64,000 bases of DNA from Nipponacmea schrenckii (lineage: Eukaryota; Mollusca; Gastropoda; Lottiidae). The stretch is taken from NCBI GenBank assembly GCA_030562195.1, contig JAUJPP010000003.1:29766602-29830601 (forward strand). The letters run 5' to 3'. Both the position numbers and the translations under genes were made by a program. Below the pieces are notes generated by a model. The model saw only the letters and a program-made list of their open reading frames with translations. It was not told the origin of the DNA and did not search any database. Every line of letters starts with the position of its first letter. The stretch's first letter is position 1. Below are positions 46,722 through 58,599 of the stretch, piece after piece.

Positions 46722-47188
46722 CTTTTTATACACCCACATTACATCTCGGACAAGTTCGAAATTGGCGATTTTTCAATGAACGTTTTTTGAGTTTTTGCAC
46801 TTGACTTGACAAAATTGGCTTGTGAACGCGATAGAGACTACAGTTTTTGTCGGATTTGAGTGAAACCTGCTATGATCATTTATATTGATGAGATCCAAGA
46901 CAAGTTCGAAATTGGCGATTTTTCTATGAACGGTTTTTGAGTTATTGCACTTGACTTCGTCAAAACGCTTGTGAATGCGATAGAGATCACAATTTCCATT
47001 GGATTTTAATAAAATTTAGTGTCATCATTGATATTGATGAGATCTTGGACAAGTTTGATAGTCATGATTTTTTGGTGAACGTTTTTTGAGTTATTGCCCT
47101 TTACTTAGTCAAAACGCCTCAAAACAAACTTCTGAACACCACAGAGACAACAGTTTTCATCTGATTTGAATGAAATTTGGTGTGATCA
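46722..47188 (+). mobile_element. HINE class B, partial
   Basis: Left end TTTTTATACACCCACATT runs directly into core sequence, the microsatellite being deleted. Three cores follow with CGATAGAGACTACAG and GAAATTTGGTGTGATCATT. The class-E HINE begins in the last core, and no class-B right end is found after it. Confidence 0.65.
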
Positions 47189-49161
47189 TTTTTATACGCC
47201 CACATGAAATGGGGGGCGTATATTGTCGTCACCCACATCCGTCCGTCCGTCTATCCGTCGGTCCGTACGTCTGTCCACAATTGCTCGTAAACACTCTACA
47301 CGGTGTAATTCTTGACTGATTTAGATGAAACTTAATATGAGTGTTTATGATCACTCGAGGATGAACCCTATTGAAAATCAGCGAAATCGGAAAAAAATTA
47401 GTATGAGTTAGTGCCCTTGTTCTTGAATGGCTCGTAAACACTCTACAACGTGCAATTCTTGACCCATTTTTATTAAACTTGGTGTGAGAGTATGTTATAA
47501 CTCCAGGATAAACCCTATCGAAAATCAGCGAATTCAAAAAACATTTAGTATGAGTTATTGCCCTTGTTCTTGAAAACGCTTTCAATTTTAGCTTGTAAAC
47601 ACTCTTGAGAGAACAATTTTTAATGGATTTTAATGAAACTTGGCCTGAGTATTTGTTATCACCCAAGGATGAAGCCTATTGAAAACCAGTCAAATCGAAA
47701 AAAAATTAATATCAGTTATTGCCCTTGTTTTTGAAAACGCGTTCAATTTTTAGCTTGTAAACACTCTACAAAGCACAGTTATTGACCGATTTTGACGAAA
47801 CTTGCTGAAATTGTTTAATATCACCCAAGAATGAACCCTTTTGAAAAAAGCACATATCGAAATATATTTAATAGGAGTTATTGCCCTTGTTCTATAAAAT
47901 GTGTTGGATTTTTGCCTTGTAAACACTCTACAAGTCTCTTGAGCGATTTTGACATAACTTGGCATGAGTGTTTCTAATCACCTAAGGATGAACCCTATTG
48001 AAATTCAGTTAAATCGAAAAATATTTAGTATGATCAGTTATTGCCCTTGTGTTTGAAATCGCGTTCAATTTTTAGCTTGTAAGCACTCTAGAAAGAACAA
48101 TTCTTAATGGATTTTGATAAAACTTGGCTTGAGTATTTGTTTTTACCCAAGGATGAACCTTATTGAAAATCAAATAAATTGAAATATAATTAGTGTCAGT
48201 TATTGCCCTTGTGTTTGAAAACGGGTTAACTTTTTGGCTAATAAACACTCTAGAAGGTACACTTCATGACCAATGTTGACAAAACTCACTGAAATTGTTG
48301 GATATCGCAAGGGATGAGCCTAATTGAAAATTTAAAATATATCTAATATGAATTATTGCCCTTGTTTTTTTAAACTCGTTCGATTTTTGTCTCGTAAACA
48401 CTCTACATGGCAAAATTCTTGATGGATTTCGATGAAACTTGGTGTGAGATTGTGTTTTAACTCAAGGATGAATCATATTGAAAATCAGCAAAATTGAAAA
48501 ATATTTAGTATGAGTTATTGCCCTTGTTCTTGAAAACGCGTTTAATTTTAGCTTGTAAAGACTCTAGAAAAAACAATTCTTAATGGATTTTGATGAAACT
48601 TAGTTTGAGTATTTGTTTTTGAAAATCAGATAAATCAAAAAATATTTAGTGCAAGTTATTGCCTTTGTTCTTATAAACGTGTTCAATTTTAGTTTGAAAA
48701 CACTCTAGAAAGAACAATTTTGAATGGATTTTGATGAAACTTGGCTTTAGTATTTGTTTTCTCCCAAGAATGAACCCTATTAAAAATCATATAAACCGAC
48801 AAATATTTAGTTCAGTTATTGCCCTTGTTTTTGAAAACGCCTTAAACTTTTGGCTTGTAAACACACATTTTGACAAGCTCTCTGAAATTGTTTGATATCA
48901 CCCAAGGAAGATCCCATTAAAAATATCAAAATATTATTAAGGGTGAACCCTATAGCAAATCATGAAAATACTGAAAAATATTTAATGAGTTGTTATAAGG
49001 TACTATTCCTGACATTTTTTAAAGAAAATAGAGACCCTAGAAAAAAAGTATATGGCGGAAGGTTGAATATTTTAGTCCACCAATTGTTACCTTACTGAAA
49101 TTTTTTTATTCAAAATAAAGGCTGCCAGTGGGCGTATATTACCTTGCCTGGCAGCTATCTT
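47189..49161 (+). mobile_element. HINE class E, complete
   Basis: Left end TTTTTATACGCCCACATGAA, mixed GTCC/GTCT/GTCG block at 47239-47275, about eleven cores, right end TGCCAGTGGGCGTATATTAC with a hairpin lacking one base (CTTGCCTGGCAG) and CTATCTTT. It lies inside a class-B core. Confidence 0.82.
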
Positions 49162-49228
49162 TATTGGTGAGGTCAAAGAGTAAATATTTACCCTGCAAAT
49201 AATACTGACTGTTTTACCAGATAGATAG

Positions 49229-49230
49229 TC

Positions 49231-49273
<43 letters not shown>

Positions 49274-49432
49274 CTGTCTGTCCGTCCGTCCGTCCGTCCG
49301 TCCGTCCGTCCGTCCGTCCGTCCGTCCGTCCGTCCGTCCGTCCGTCCGTCCGTCCGTCCGTCCGTCCGTCCGTCCGTCCGTCCGTCCGTCCGTCCGTCCG
49401 TCCGTCCGTCCGTCCGTCCGTCCGTCCGTCCA
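49229..49432 (+). repeat. Long GTCT then GTCC tetranucleotide microsatellite
   Basis: About 12 GTCT units followed by about 38 nearly perfect GTCC units. This is the microsatellite module of the HINE that continues at 49433, expanded well beyond the 3-8 units seen in the others. The apparent proteins of alternating Thr-Asp-Gly-Arg on the minus strand are translations of this repeat. Confidence 0.95.
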
Positions 49433-51647
49433 CATTTATTGTATCCACGATAGAGGCTACAGTTTTTTTCCAATCTTAATGAAACTTGGTATACATGTAT
49501 ATATTGATGATATCTCGGTCAAGTTCGAAAATAGAAATTATCGTATGAACGGTTTTTGAGTTATTGCCCTTGACTTAGTAAAAACGCGTCAAATTTGGGT
49601 TGTATCCACAATAGAGGCTACAGTTTTTATCCGATCTTAATGAAACTTGATATACATGTATATATTGATGATACCTCGGTCAAGTTCGAAAATAGAAATA
49701 ATCCCATGAGCGGTTTTTGAGTTATTGCCCTTGACTTAGTATAAACGTGTCAAATTTGGGTGGTATCCACAATAGAGGCTACAGTTTTTATCCGATCTTA
49801 ATGAAACTTGGTATACATGTATATATTGATGATATCTCGGTCAAGTTCGAAAATAGAAATAATCCCATGAGCGGTTTTTGAGTTATCGGCCTTGACTTAG
49901 TATAAACGTGTCAAATTTTGGTTGTATCCACAATAGAGGCTACAGTTTTTATCCGATCTTAATGAAACTTGGTATACATGTATATATTGATGATATCTCG
50001 GTCAAGTTCGAAAATAGAAATAATCACATGAGTGGTTTTTGAGTTATTGCCCTTGACTTAGTAAAAACGTGTCAAATTTGGGTTGTATCCACAAGAGGCT
50101 CCAGTTTTTATCCGATCTTAATGAAACTTGCTACACATGTATATATTAAGGATATCTCGGTCAAGTTCGAAAATGGAAATTATCGCATGAACTGTTTTTG
50201 CGTTATTGCTCTTGACTTAGTAAAAACGTGTCCAATTTGGGTTGTATCCACTATAGAGGCTCCAGTTTTTATCCGATCTTAATGAAACTTGGTATACATG
50301 TATATATTAAGGATATCTCGGTCAAGTTCAAAAATGGAAATTATCGCATGAACGGTTTTTGAGTTATTGCCCTTGGCTTAGTAAAAACGCGTCAAATTTG
50401 GGTTGTATCCACAATAGAAGCTACAGTTTTTATCCGATCTTAATGAAACTTGGTATACATGTACAGTGAAACCTGGCTATAACGAATCATACGGGACCGA
50501 ACGAATTAGTTCGTTATAGCCGAAATTCGTTATATCATTTTCTATGTCCGCCATCTTGGATAAAGTCAAAATTACCCATACCATCCCAAAGGAAAGGAAC
50601 GATCGCAGTTTTAAACAATACTAAACTTTTAGCATATAATTTATTGCTAATTCACATAAATTATAATCATGCATTTTCGTAGTGTGTTTAAAGATCGAAA
50701 AGCGTCCACAAATGATGACAACTTCATTGTCTATGATTTCTTCTTCGTCATCAGATTCTGGGGTGGTGTCATATTTCACCGACATAACACTCTCTACAAT
50801 TTCACCGTCGCTCGGTCTATCCTCTGTAATAATATGTTCATCGACTTTTAAAAAATCGTCCAGTCTTACGGTATCTGGTGCATCGGTAAATTTATTCACC
50901 TTGTACCAAATTCTCTTTAATTCACCTACACGCATGTCGTTCTTTTCGTCATCGGATTCGGAATTTTATGGGCTTTGTACGTAGCATGTTGATGTTGAGA
51001 ATCGAATGACACTTGAAGACGGTTATCATTATTTACGATTTCGCCGTATGTTTATTGTTTTGACCGGTAAACAAAATGAATATCTTGGGACTGTGGGTGA
51101 ATAGAGGAGGACAAAAGGATTACACTAAATGTTAATTAAGTTTAATTGATAAATAACAATTGATAGTAGGGAGTCGGGAGGTGTGAAATTCTGTGACAAT
51201 TTATTGCCGTGATTGGGTTGATTGAGATTATCGGTTAATTATGACTAATCCATTCGTAATAACCATTAATTTTGGTACATAGGGTGTCAGTTTCTATTCG
51301 TTATTACCGAAAATTCGCTACTAGCATTTCGTTTTATCCATTTATTTTTCAATGAAATTAGTGCAGTGAAAAACGGGACTTTTAAATGTGTTCGTTATTA
51401 CCGGTTTTTCGGTATAAGCATGTTCGTTATAAGTGAGGACCACTGTATATATTAATGACATCTTGGTCAAGTTCGAAAATGGAAATTATTGCAAGAACGG
51501 TTTTTGAGTTATTGCCCTTGACTTAGTAAAAACGTGTTAAATTTGGGTTGTAACCACAATAAAGGCTACAATTCTTATCCGATCTTAATGAAACTTGGTA
51601 TACATGTATATATTGATGATATCTCGGTCAAGTTCGAAAATAGAAAT
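49433..51647 (+). mobile_element. HINE class A', ends lost, split by a Tigger-like element
   Basis: Seven cores of the GTATCCACAATAGAGGCTAC type at 49433-50461, resuming at 51446-51647 after the DNA transposon. It lacks a left hairpin and stops at a palindrome at 51648. Confidence 0.75.
50464..51445 (-). mobile_element. Tigger/pogo-like (Tc1-mariner) element with transposase remnant
   Basis: The ends CAGTGAAACCTGGCTATAAC and the complement of TTATAAGTGAGGACCACTG share CAGTG and TATAACGAA, the usual Tigger/pogo termini. TA flanks both sides (50462-50463 and 51446-51447), as expected for this superfamily. The minus strand at 50935-50621 encodes an acidic stretch including DEHIITEDRPSDGEIVESV, resembling the C-terminal tail of Tigger-like transposases. 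The HTH and DDE catalytic parts are absent. It lies in a HINE core. Confidence 0.8.
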
Positions 51648-51720
51648 GATGACGTCATAACGTCATGGCTACTCACTTTGTAGAGAATTGTTTGAGTAGC
51701 CATGACGTTATGACGTCATC
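51648..51720. repeat. Perfect 28-bp inverted repeat containing TGACGTCA
   Basis: The arms at 51648-51675 and 51693-51720 are exact inverted complements, separated by 17 bases. Each contains GATGACGTCATAACGTCATG and thus a palindromic CRE-type TGACGTCA. It immediately precedes the Penelope-like segment. Confidence 0.95.
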
Positions 51721-51945
51721 AGTTTAACAGTCTTTTTCTTTTGATTGTGATTGTGTTTTCACTCCCTGAGGAAGTGTGTTTTTATCCACACGAAACGTTG
51801 GAGAATAAATGGTTTTTATTGGCAGAACTTAATTATTTTAATCTTCATACATATTTACTGCCAAGGCATCATAGTTTTTTACAACTAAGATCACCATTTG
51901 GAACTTCTTGGTTTGGTTCAACTCTACATTTGACTTGGAATCTAC
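51721..51945 (+). repeat. Penelope-like terminal segment with hammerhead-like core
   Basis: CTGAGGA (51766-51772), stem GTGTG (51774-51778), 8-nt loop, CACAC (51787-51791), then GAAAC (51792-51796). This matches the hammerhead-ribozyme conserved core (CTGANGA, stem II, GAAA) apart from an extra A before the stem. CGTTGGAGAATAAATGG follows, as in terminal repeats of Penelope-like elements. Stems I and III were not resolved. Confidence 0.5.
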
Positions 51946-53181
51946 ACATGAAAATGTGTACGTATATTGGTATCACCCCTGTCCGTCCGTTGATCCGTAC
52001 GTACGTCCGTCCGTCAACAATTACTTGTGTATGCGATACAGGCCAGAGTTTTTATCCGATTTGAATGAAACTTGGTATGTGTATTCATCTTGATAATATC
52101 TCGGACTAGTTCGAAAATGGCACGATTCCAGATGTCGGTTTATGAGTTTGGGCCCTTGATTAAATGAAAAAACATTAATATTTACTTGTGTACGCAATAG
52201 AAGCTGTAGTTTTTATCCAATTTGAATGAAACTTGGTATGTGTATTCATCTTGATAATTTCTCGGACAAGTTCGAAAATGGCACGATTCCATATGTCGGT
52301 TTATGAGTTATGGCCCTTGATTAAATGGAAAAACGTTGAAATTTACTTGTGTACGCAATAGAAGCTGTAGTTTTCATCTGATTTGAATGAAACTTGATAT
52401 GTGTATTCATCTTAATAATATCTCGGACAAATTCGAAAATGGCACGATTCCAGATGTCGTTTTATGAGTTATGGCCCTTGATTAAATGAAAAAAACGTTT
52501 AAATTTACTTGTGTATGCAATAGAAGCTGTAGTTTTCATCCGATTTGAATGAAACTTGGTATGTGTATTCATCTTGATAATATCTCGGACAAGTTCGAAA
52601 ATGGCACGATTCCAGATGTCGGTTTATGAGTTATGGCCCTTGATTAAATGAAAAAACGTTAATTATTACTTGTGTACACAATAGAAGATATAGTTTGCAT
52701 CTGATTTTAATGAAACTTGGCATGTGTATTCATCTTGATAATATCTCAGACAAATTCGAAAATGGCACGATTCCAGATGTCGGTTTATGAGTTATGGTCC
52801 TTGATTAAATGAAAAAACGTTAAAATATACTTGTGTAAGCAAAAGAAGCTATAGAAGCTATAGTTTTCATCCGATATGAATGAAACTTGGTATGTGTATT
52901 CATCTTGATAATGTCTCGCCAGATGCCTGTTTATGAGTTATTGCCCTTGATTAAATGAGAAAATGTTAAAATTTACTTGTGTATGCAATAGAAGCTGTAG
53001 TTTTTATTCGATTTGAATGAAACTTGGTATGTGTATTCATCTTAATAACATCTCGGACAAGTTCAAAAATGGTGCGATTCCAGATGTCAGTTTATGAGTT
53101 ATTGCCCTGGATTAAATGAAAAAACATGGAATATTCTGTTTGCTGAAGTGGGCGTATGTTACCTTGCCTGGCAAGCTATCT
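51946..53181 (+). mobile_element. HINE class C
   Basis: Left hairpin ACACATGAAAATGTGTACG, GTCC/GTAC microsatellite at 51980-52015, seven to eight class-C cores and right end TGAAGTGGGCGTATGTTACC plus the CTTGCC-T-GGCAAG hairpin and CTATCTT. The sequence matches 9859-11731 but lacks its higher-order duplications. Confidence 0.82.
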
Positions 53182-54540
53182 TTGAGTTTTTGCCCTTAAC
53201 TTCAATATTAATTCAGTGAATGTTTTTTGAGTTATTGCTCTATTTATTTTTCAAATTCAATACTGCCAGTGGGCGTATGTTACCTTGCCTGGCAAGCTAT
53301 CTTTGAGTTATTGCCCTTGACTTAGTAAAAACGCGTCAAATTTGGGTTGTATCCACAATAGAGGCTACAGTTTTTATCCGATCTTCATGAAACTTGGTAT
53401 ACATGTATATATTGATGATATCTCGGTCAAGTTCGAAAATAGAAATAATCGCATGAGCGGTTTTTGAGGTATTGCCCTTGACTTAGTAAAAACACGTCTA
53501 ATTTGGGTTGTATCCACAATAGAGGCTACAGTCTTTATCCGATTTTAATGAAACTTGGTATACATGTATATATTAAGGACATCTCGGTCAAGTTCGAAAA
53601 TGGAAATTATCGCACGAATGGTTTTTGAGTTATTGCCCTTGACTTAGTAAAAACACGTCAAATTTGGGTTGTATCCACATTTGAAGCTACAGTTTTTATC
53701 CGATCTTAATGAAACTTAGTATACATGTATATATTGATGATATCTCGGTCAAGTTCGAAAATAGAAATAATTGCATGAGCGGTTTTTGAGTTTTTGCCCT
53801 TGACTTAGTAAAAACTCGTCAAATTTGGGTTGTATCCACAATAGAGGCTACAGTTTTTATCCGATCTTAATGAAACTTGGTATACATGTATATATTAAGG
53901 ACATCTCGGTCAAGTTCGAAAATGGAAATTATCGCATGAACGGTTTTTGAGTTATTGCCCTTGACTTAGTAAAATCTTGTCAAAATTTTAGTTTCGATGC
54001 AATAAGTCCTCCAATTTTCAGAGGATGTTGATGAAACTTGGTGTGAGCATTGGAATTGATTAGGCCTCAGTCAAGTTTGAATTTGACAGTTTTTCAATGA
54101 ATTGTTTTAAGTTATTGCCCTTGACTTAGTAAAATTTCGTCAAAATTCTATTGTTGTTGCAATAAGAAGCTTTCATTTCAAAGGATTTTGATGGAACTTG
54201 GTGTAAGCATCAGAATTGATAAGACGTTAGTCAAGTTTGAATTTCTGACTTTTTTTAACAAATGGTTTTTGGGTTATTGCTCTTGACTTAGTAAAATTGC
54301 TTCAAAAATATTTGTGGGTGCAAAATAGCTACAATTTTTTAATAGATTTGATGAAACTTGGTATGAGTATTGAAATAGATAAGATGGTGGTCAAGTTCTA
54401 AATTAACAATTTTCCATGAACAGTTTTTGAGTTTTTGCCCTTCAATATTAATTCAGTGAATGTTTTTTGAGTTATTTCTCTATTTATTTATCAAATTCAA
54501 TGCTGCCAGTGGGCGTATGTTACCTTATGTATATCTTTTA
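53182..54540 (+). mobile_element. Two stacked HINE right portions (class A and A'/A)
   Basis: 53182-53302 is the last core and right end of a class-A element (ATACTGCCAGTGGGCGTATG and full hairpin). At once GAGTTATTGCCCTTGACTTA begins a series of A' and A cores (53303-54500), ending in another right end TGCCAGTGGGCGTATGTTAC whose hairpin is destroyed (CTTATGTATATC). These are the outer shells into which the class-C element and its neighbours were inserted. Confidence 0.7.
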
Positions 54541-54975
54541 TATTGATGAGATCTCGGACAAGTTCGAAATTGATGATTTTTCGACAAATAGTTTTTGAGT
54601 TATTGCACTTGTCTTAGTCAAAATGCGTCAAAATTGGCTTGTGAACGAAGAGATCTCGGACAAGTTTGAAATTGGCGATTTTTCTATGAACGGTTTTTGA
54701 GTTATTGCACTTGACTTAGTCAAAAAGCGTCAAAATTGGCTTGTGAATGTGATAGAGACAACAGTTTTCAATGGATTTGAATGAAACTTGCTGTGATTAT
54801 TTATATTGAAGAGATCTTGGAAAAGTTTAAAATTCTGATTTTTCGATAAAGAGTTTTTAAGTTATTGCCCTTGACTTAGTAAAAAATCGTTAAAATTGGC
54901 TTGTAAATGCTATAGAGACTAAAGTTTATATTGGATTTGAATGAAATTTGCTGTGATCATTTATATTGTTAATAG
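54541..54975 (+). mobile_element. HINE class B, internal cores only
   Basis: Three cores of the ATCTCGGACAAGTTCGAAAT and GAGTTATTGCACTTGACTTA type with neither end. It may be the left portion of the class-B element whose right portion is at 57987-58472. Confidence 0.6.
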
Positions 54976-55394
54976 TAATTTCTGAACTGTCAGAAGTGTT
55001 CAAGCAGTGCATTTCATCGAGGTGGTTGCATTCGATTTTTGTTCCCGGGGCGACACCTCCAATATGATTTCAGTGGAAAACGACACGCAGCAAGCATCGA
55101 ACGCCCCACAAATTCCAGGAAAACAATCAAACAAGTACAACACTGTTTATAAAATTTACCGGCAAACTAAATTTCATTACTGGGGCATCGGACAAGTACT
55201 TTATTTCCAAATCTTTCAATATAGAAAAAATATTATAACCCCGTTTACGATTATGAGAACGGTACGGATGAATTTTGTGAAAACTTTCACGGAGAAGAAG
55301 TTTTTTTTGTAATTTTCCGATGGAAGAACAAATTGTGTCTTGAAGTTGAAGTCAGAAAAAAAATATTAAAAAGTGAAAATTTATTTTTATTTTT
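54976..55394. other. Repeat-derived segment, no gene called
   Basis: An open frame at 55007-55312 on the + strand runs through sequence that is repeated in reverse at 5335-5460. No domain or splice context supports it. Confidence 0.4.
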
Positions 55395-56333
55395 ATTTCG
55401 TCCGCCGATTATGAATTGCACCCTTTGCTTCCTCAGTGTAAAGTTTATCTAATTTAGATTTTATTATTTCATATTGTGAACAATGTGTTTGATAATAACT
55501 GCAGTCAATGGATAATAATTTAATTTCTAGTTCTGCTAATTCTTTACTTACCTTTTATTTATCTCTTAATCTTTTGTTTCTTTTACAGTATGTAATTGTG
55601 CTTGTTTTGTATAGGTAACATCGTAAGTTAAAGTCGCATTGAATTTCCAAAGAGCTGGACTTCGTTTTGGTTCATTTTCAGTTAAATTTATTGTTATTGC
55701 GGAGTGATCACTAAGAATATTCAGAATTATTTTACAGTTTGTTAGACTATCTTGAATAACCTCAGACACAAGCCAGAAGTCTATCCTACTGTGTATGGTG
55801 GGTTTATATTGTTTCCATGTGTACTCTTTAGAAGTTGGCCGCATATATCTATATATATCTATCAGTTGATAAGAATTTATTATGTTCAATATTTCACTCA
55901 GTCCCTTCTTTTTTTTCTTATAATTACCGCCTAATCTATCGATCTCTTTATTCAAAACATTGTTAAAATCGCCCCCTGTAATTACTGGGTAATTATGGTC
56001 ATCTAAAGTTGTTTGAATTACTTTGTTTAATTTTTGGTAGTATATAGCCTGATCTTTATCCTGGATCGGGCTATATGTGTTCATTAAAATATATGTCGTT
56101 TGAAATATAAGCGCGGCAAAAATAATATAATAACCGTTTAGGTCTGGGTAATGTTTTAAGCTTTCTATATTAGCGTTGTTATTTAATAATATAGCCGTTC
56201 CAGCCGAATTACTTTTGCCATGTGAAAATAGATTAGTCCCTCCCCATTCATCACTCCACCTTTTCTCATCATAAGGTGTACTGTGCGTTTCTTGCAAGCA
56301 AAATATATCAGAATTTATATCTTTTAGCCACAA
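55395..56333 (-). pseudogene. LINE ORF2 endonuclease domain (L1/Tx1-type), no RT
   Basis: The minus strand encodes an apurinic-type endonuclease: LQETH near the start, GTAILL, NTYSPIQDKD, GGDFNNVL, SRIDFWLVS and LSDHSAI. These landmarks belong to the metal-binding and catalytic residues of the exonuclease/endonuclease fold used for target-primed reverse transcription. A frameshift occurs at about 55560. The linker then continues (SKELAELEIKLLS...LYTEEAKGAI) to about 55400, after which the element stops without its reverse transcriptase. Confidence 0.88.
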
Positions 56334-56825
56334 AAATAGTTTATGATGTTTTAGTCGACTTGCATGCCTCTTACATTGAGTGATAATAAGTTTATTTCTG
56401 ACATGTAGGTTTTATAAAGTGTAAGCCCATGAAGGTTTTTAAATAAAAAACACCAATACTGTTATCGAAGTATGATGCTTTGCTGATAGAATAGTTCATT
56501 GATCTTAGTCAATTTCAAAGAATTTTTATTTTATCTTTTCATGTTTTATAGAATTATAGAATTGTAATTAATAAGAAAAATTAATCTGAATAATTTTTAC
56601 TTTATGATGGTAATTGTATTTCATTAATTTATTAATAACTATTACAACATAACTTTAATAAATAAATATTTCATGTTTCTGAGGTGATATCTAATTGGTC
56701 AAAAATTGGGTATCTGTCCCTTTAATGCCTGGAATTTTTAAAGCTTCTGATGATTACTTTTTTCATATAAATAAATAATGTTAAAAGAGAAGTTGACACT
56801 TATCTGACCCTCATGTTAGGTAAGT
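56334..56825 (-). other. Spacer between ORF1 and ORF2 of the LINE
   Basis: AT-rich, no domain. The start of ORF2 upstream of LQETH (the usual TLNVNG-like region) is not readable in frame here, so the spacer may include decayed ORF2 sequence. Confidence 0.45.
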
Positions 56826-57735
56826 TCATCTTAGAACCACTTTTATGTACAGGACCAAAGGAGTGATACCTTCCACTCTCTCCCCTGTACTGGTATATTG
56901 TTTTGCTTGGGTCACTTTTCTGATATCATCATATAAGTCTATTTTAGTTCTCTCTCTTCCTCTTGCTGCAGCATAAACACTACCATTTAAGTACCATGCT
57001 GATTCGATTTCGTCGTTGTTTTTGAGTCGATTGATTAAGGTTGAGTTCATAGCTGTGACGTCATCGAATATTTTGAAGCTGTTGTCAAAGAAAGATTTCC
57101 TTTTTCTCATGATCATGTTTTTGATATCACTATTGTCAAATTTACATATGATAGCTCTTGGCAAGTCTCGATATTTTGAAGGAAGTCTATGTATAGCGGC
57201 AATACTTGTAGGTTGAAATAAAGGTCATCATACTTTTCACCTGTTCTTAAGTCCTCTTGTTCATGTTCAGGTATTCCAAGAATTTTAACATTCAATTTTC
57301 TAGAGTATTGCTCGTTGTAATTGGCCATACAGACACTTCTTTTGGTTTGTTCTTGGAGTTGCTTTTTGATATCGTCGATGTCTTCTCGTAAATGTGTGTT
57401 CTCCATTTTGAGCATATCATTGATTTTGATTGATTCCTCCAGTTTAGTAGTAACATCATCCAGTTTAGCTGATATTCGTCCAAGATTGTTCATCCATTCC
57501 TGTTTCAGTTCAGATAACATATCTTTAATGCCTGTCTTTGTCAGCATGTTTTCTTTCAAAAAATCTGCAGAGTCTTGCATTTCTGATAACATAACTGATG
57601 TATCAGATTCAGATTGGCCAGACGATGAGACACAAAATCTTCTTAAGGCATTCTTCATATCATCAGAGCCAGATTTGGTTTTAGATTCTTTAGTCTTATA
57701 ACTATGTCCTTTAGCTCCAGTTTTATTCATTTTTG
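56826..57735 (-). pseudogene. LINE ORF1 (L1/Tx1-type RNA-binding protein), frameshifted
   Basis: Starts MNKTGAKGHSYKTKE at 57735. A predicted coiled coil of about 60 residues (SELKQEWMNNLGRISAKLDD onward) leads to EQYSRKLNVKILGIPEHE, the RRM-like entry of L1 ORF1 proteins. After a single-base frameshift near 57205 the C-terminal domain continues in the next frame (PRAIICKFDN, IFDDVTAMNSTLINRLKN, SAWYLNGSVYA), ending at 56826. The family packages LINE RNA as a trimer. The frame break makes this copy non-functional. Confidence 0.85.
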
Positions 57736-57986
57736 ATAAATAACAACACAGCTGTAGGCTGAGTAGGTAGATCACACACTTCAGATGTGGTCAGTATCAA
57801 TCACCAATTTCTATTGTAATATCAGTGAGTAATTATTCAGCTCATTAACTAGTTTACACTAACTGTAAATAATTGTTAACAGATCACTCAGTGGCTGGTA
57901 CAATTTCCCACAAAACACTTGAAAAGTCTTATTTAAAACTTTTTAATTTCAAAGTTTTATAGCTTGTCTATTTCTCTGCACTGTTA
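57736..57986 (-). other. LINE 5' region
   Basis: No coding domain. By position it is the 5' UTR of the minus-strand LINE. Its far edge is the resumption of class-B HINE core at 57987. Confidence 0.4.
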
Positions 57987-58472
57987 TTGGCTTGTGAACG
58001 CGATAGAGATCACAATTTCCATTTGATTTGAATGAAATTTGGTGTTATCATTTATATTGATGAAATCTTGGACAAGTTTGATCGTGACGATTTTTGGGTG
58101 AACGTTTTTTGAGTTATTGGCCTTGACTAAGTCAAATTGCGTCGAAATAGACTTGTGAACACGATAGAGACAAGAGTTTTCATCTGATTGGAATGAAATT
58201 TGGTATGATCATTGAAGTTGATGTCATCTTGGTCAAGTTCGAAATTGACATTTCGATATACTGTTTTTGAGTTATTGCACTTGACTTAGTCAAAACGCGG
58301 CTTGTGATTGCGATAGACAATACAGTTTTTATCTGATTTTAATGAAATTTGGTGTGAACATTTATATTTACGAGAACTTGGATTAGACCTAAATAATCTT
58401 AGAGTTTTTGCCTGTTTTAAAACAGAAAATATATTTTAAAGTGGGCGTATCTTGCTAGGCAACCACTTGTAT
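57987..58472 (+). mobile_element. HINE class B, right portion
   Basis: Begins in mid-core (GGCTTGTGAACGCGATAGAG) and ends with TAAAGTGGGCGTATCTTGC then TAGGCAACCACTTGT. It is nearly identical to the right part of 11908-12616. Confidence 0.8.
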
Positions 58473-58599
58473 AGACTTGCTACAGGAACTGTAGTACCCA
58501 CTTAACTGGTCACTGAGATCAACCCCACCCATGCTCGAATTATATCCCTAATTGCAACTGGTTTCTTAACTATAGTATCACCGGCTCCTCTCGTTCACC

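Noticed and set aside
49087..49473. Long minus-strand frames of repeated Thr-Asp-Gly-Arg
   Set aside because: Translation of the GTCC microsatellite in three frames; no gene.
55007..55312. A 101-codon plus-strand frame
   Set aside because: Shares about 120 bp with an inverted repeat at 5335-5460 and has no domain.
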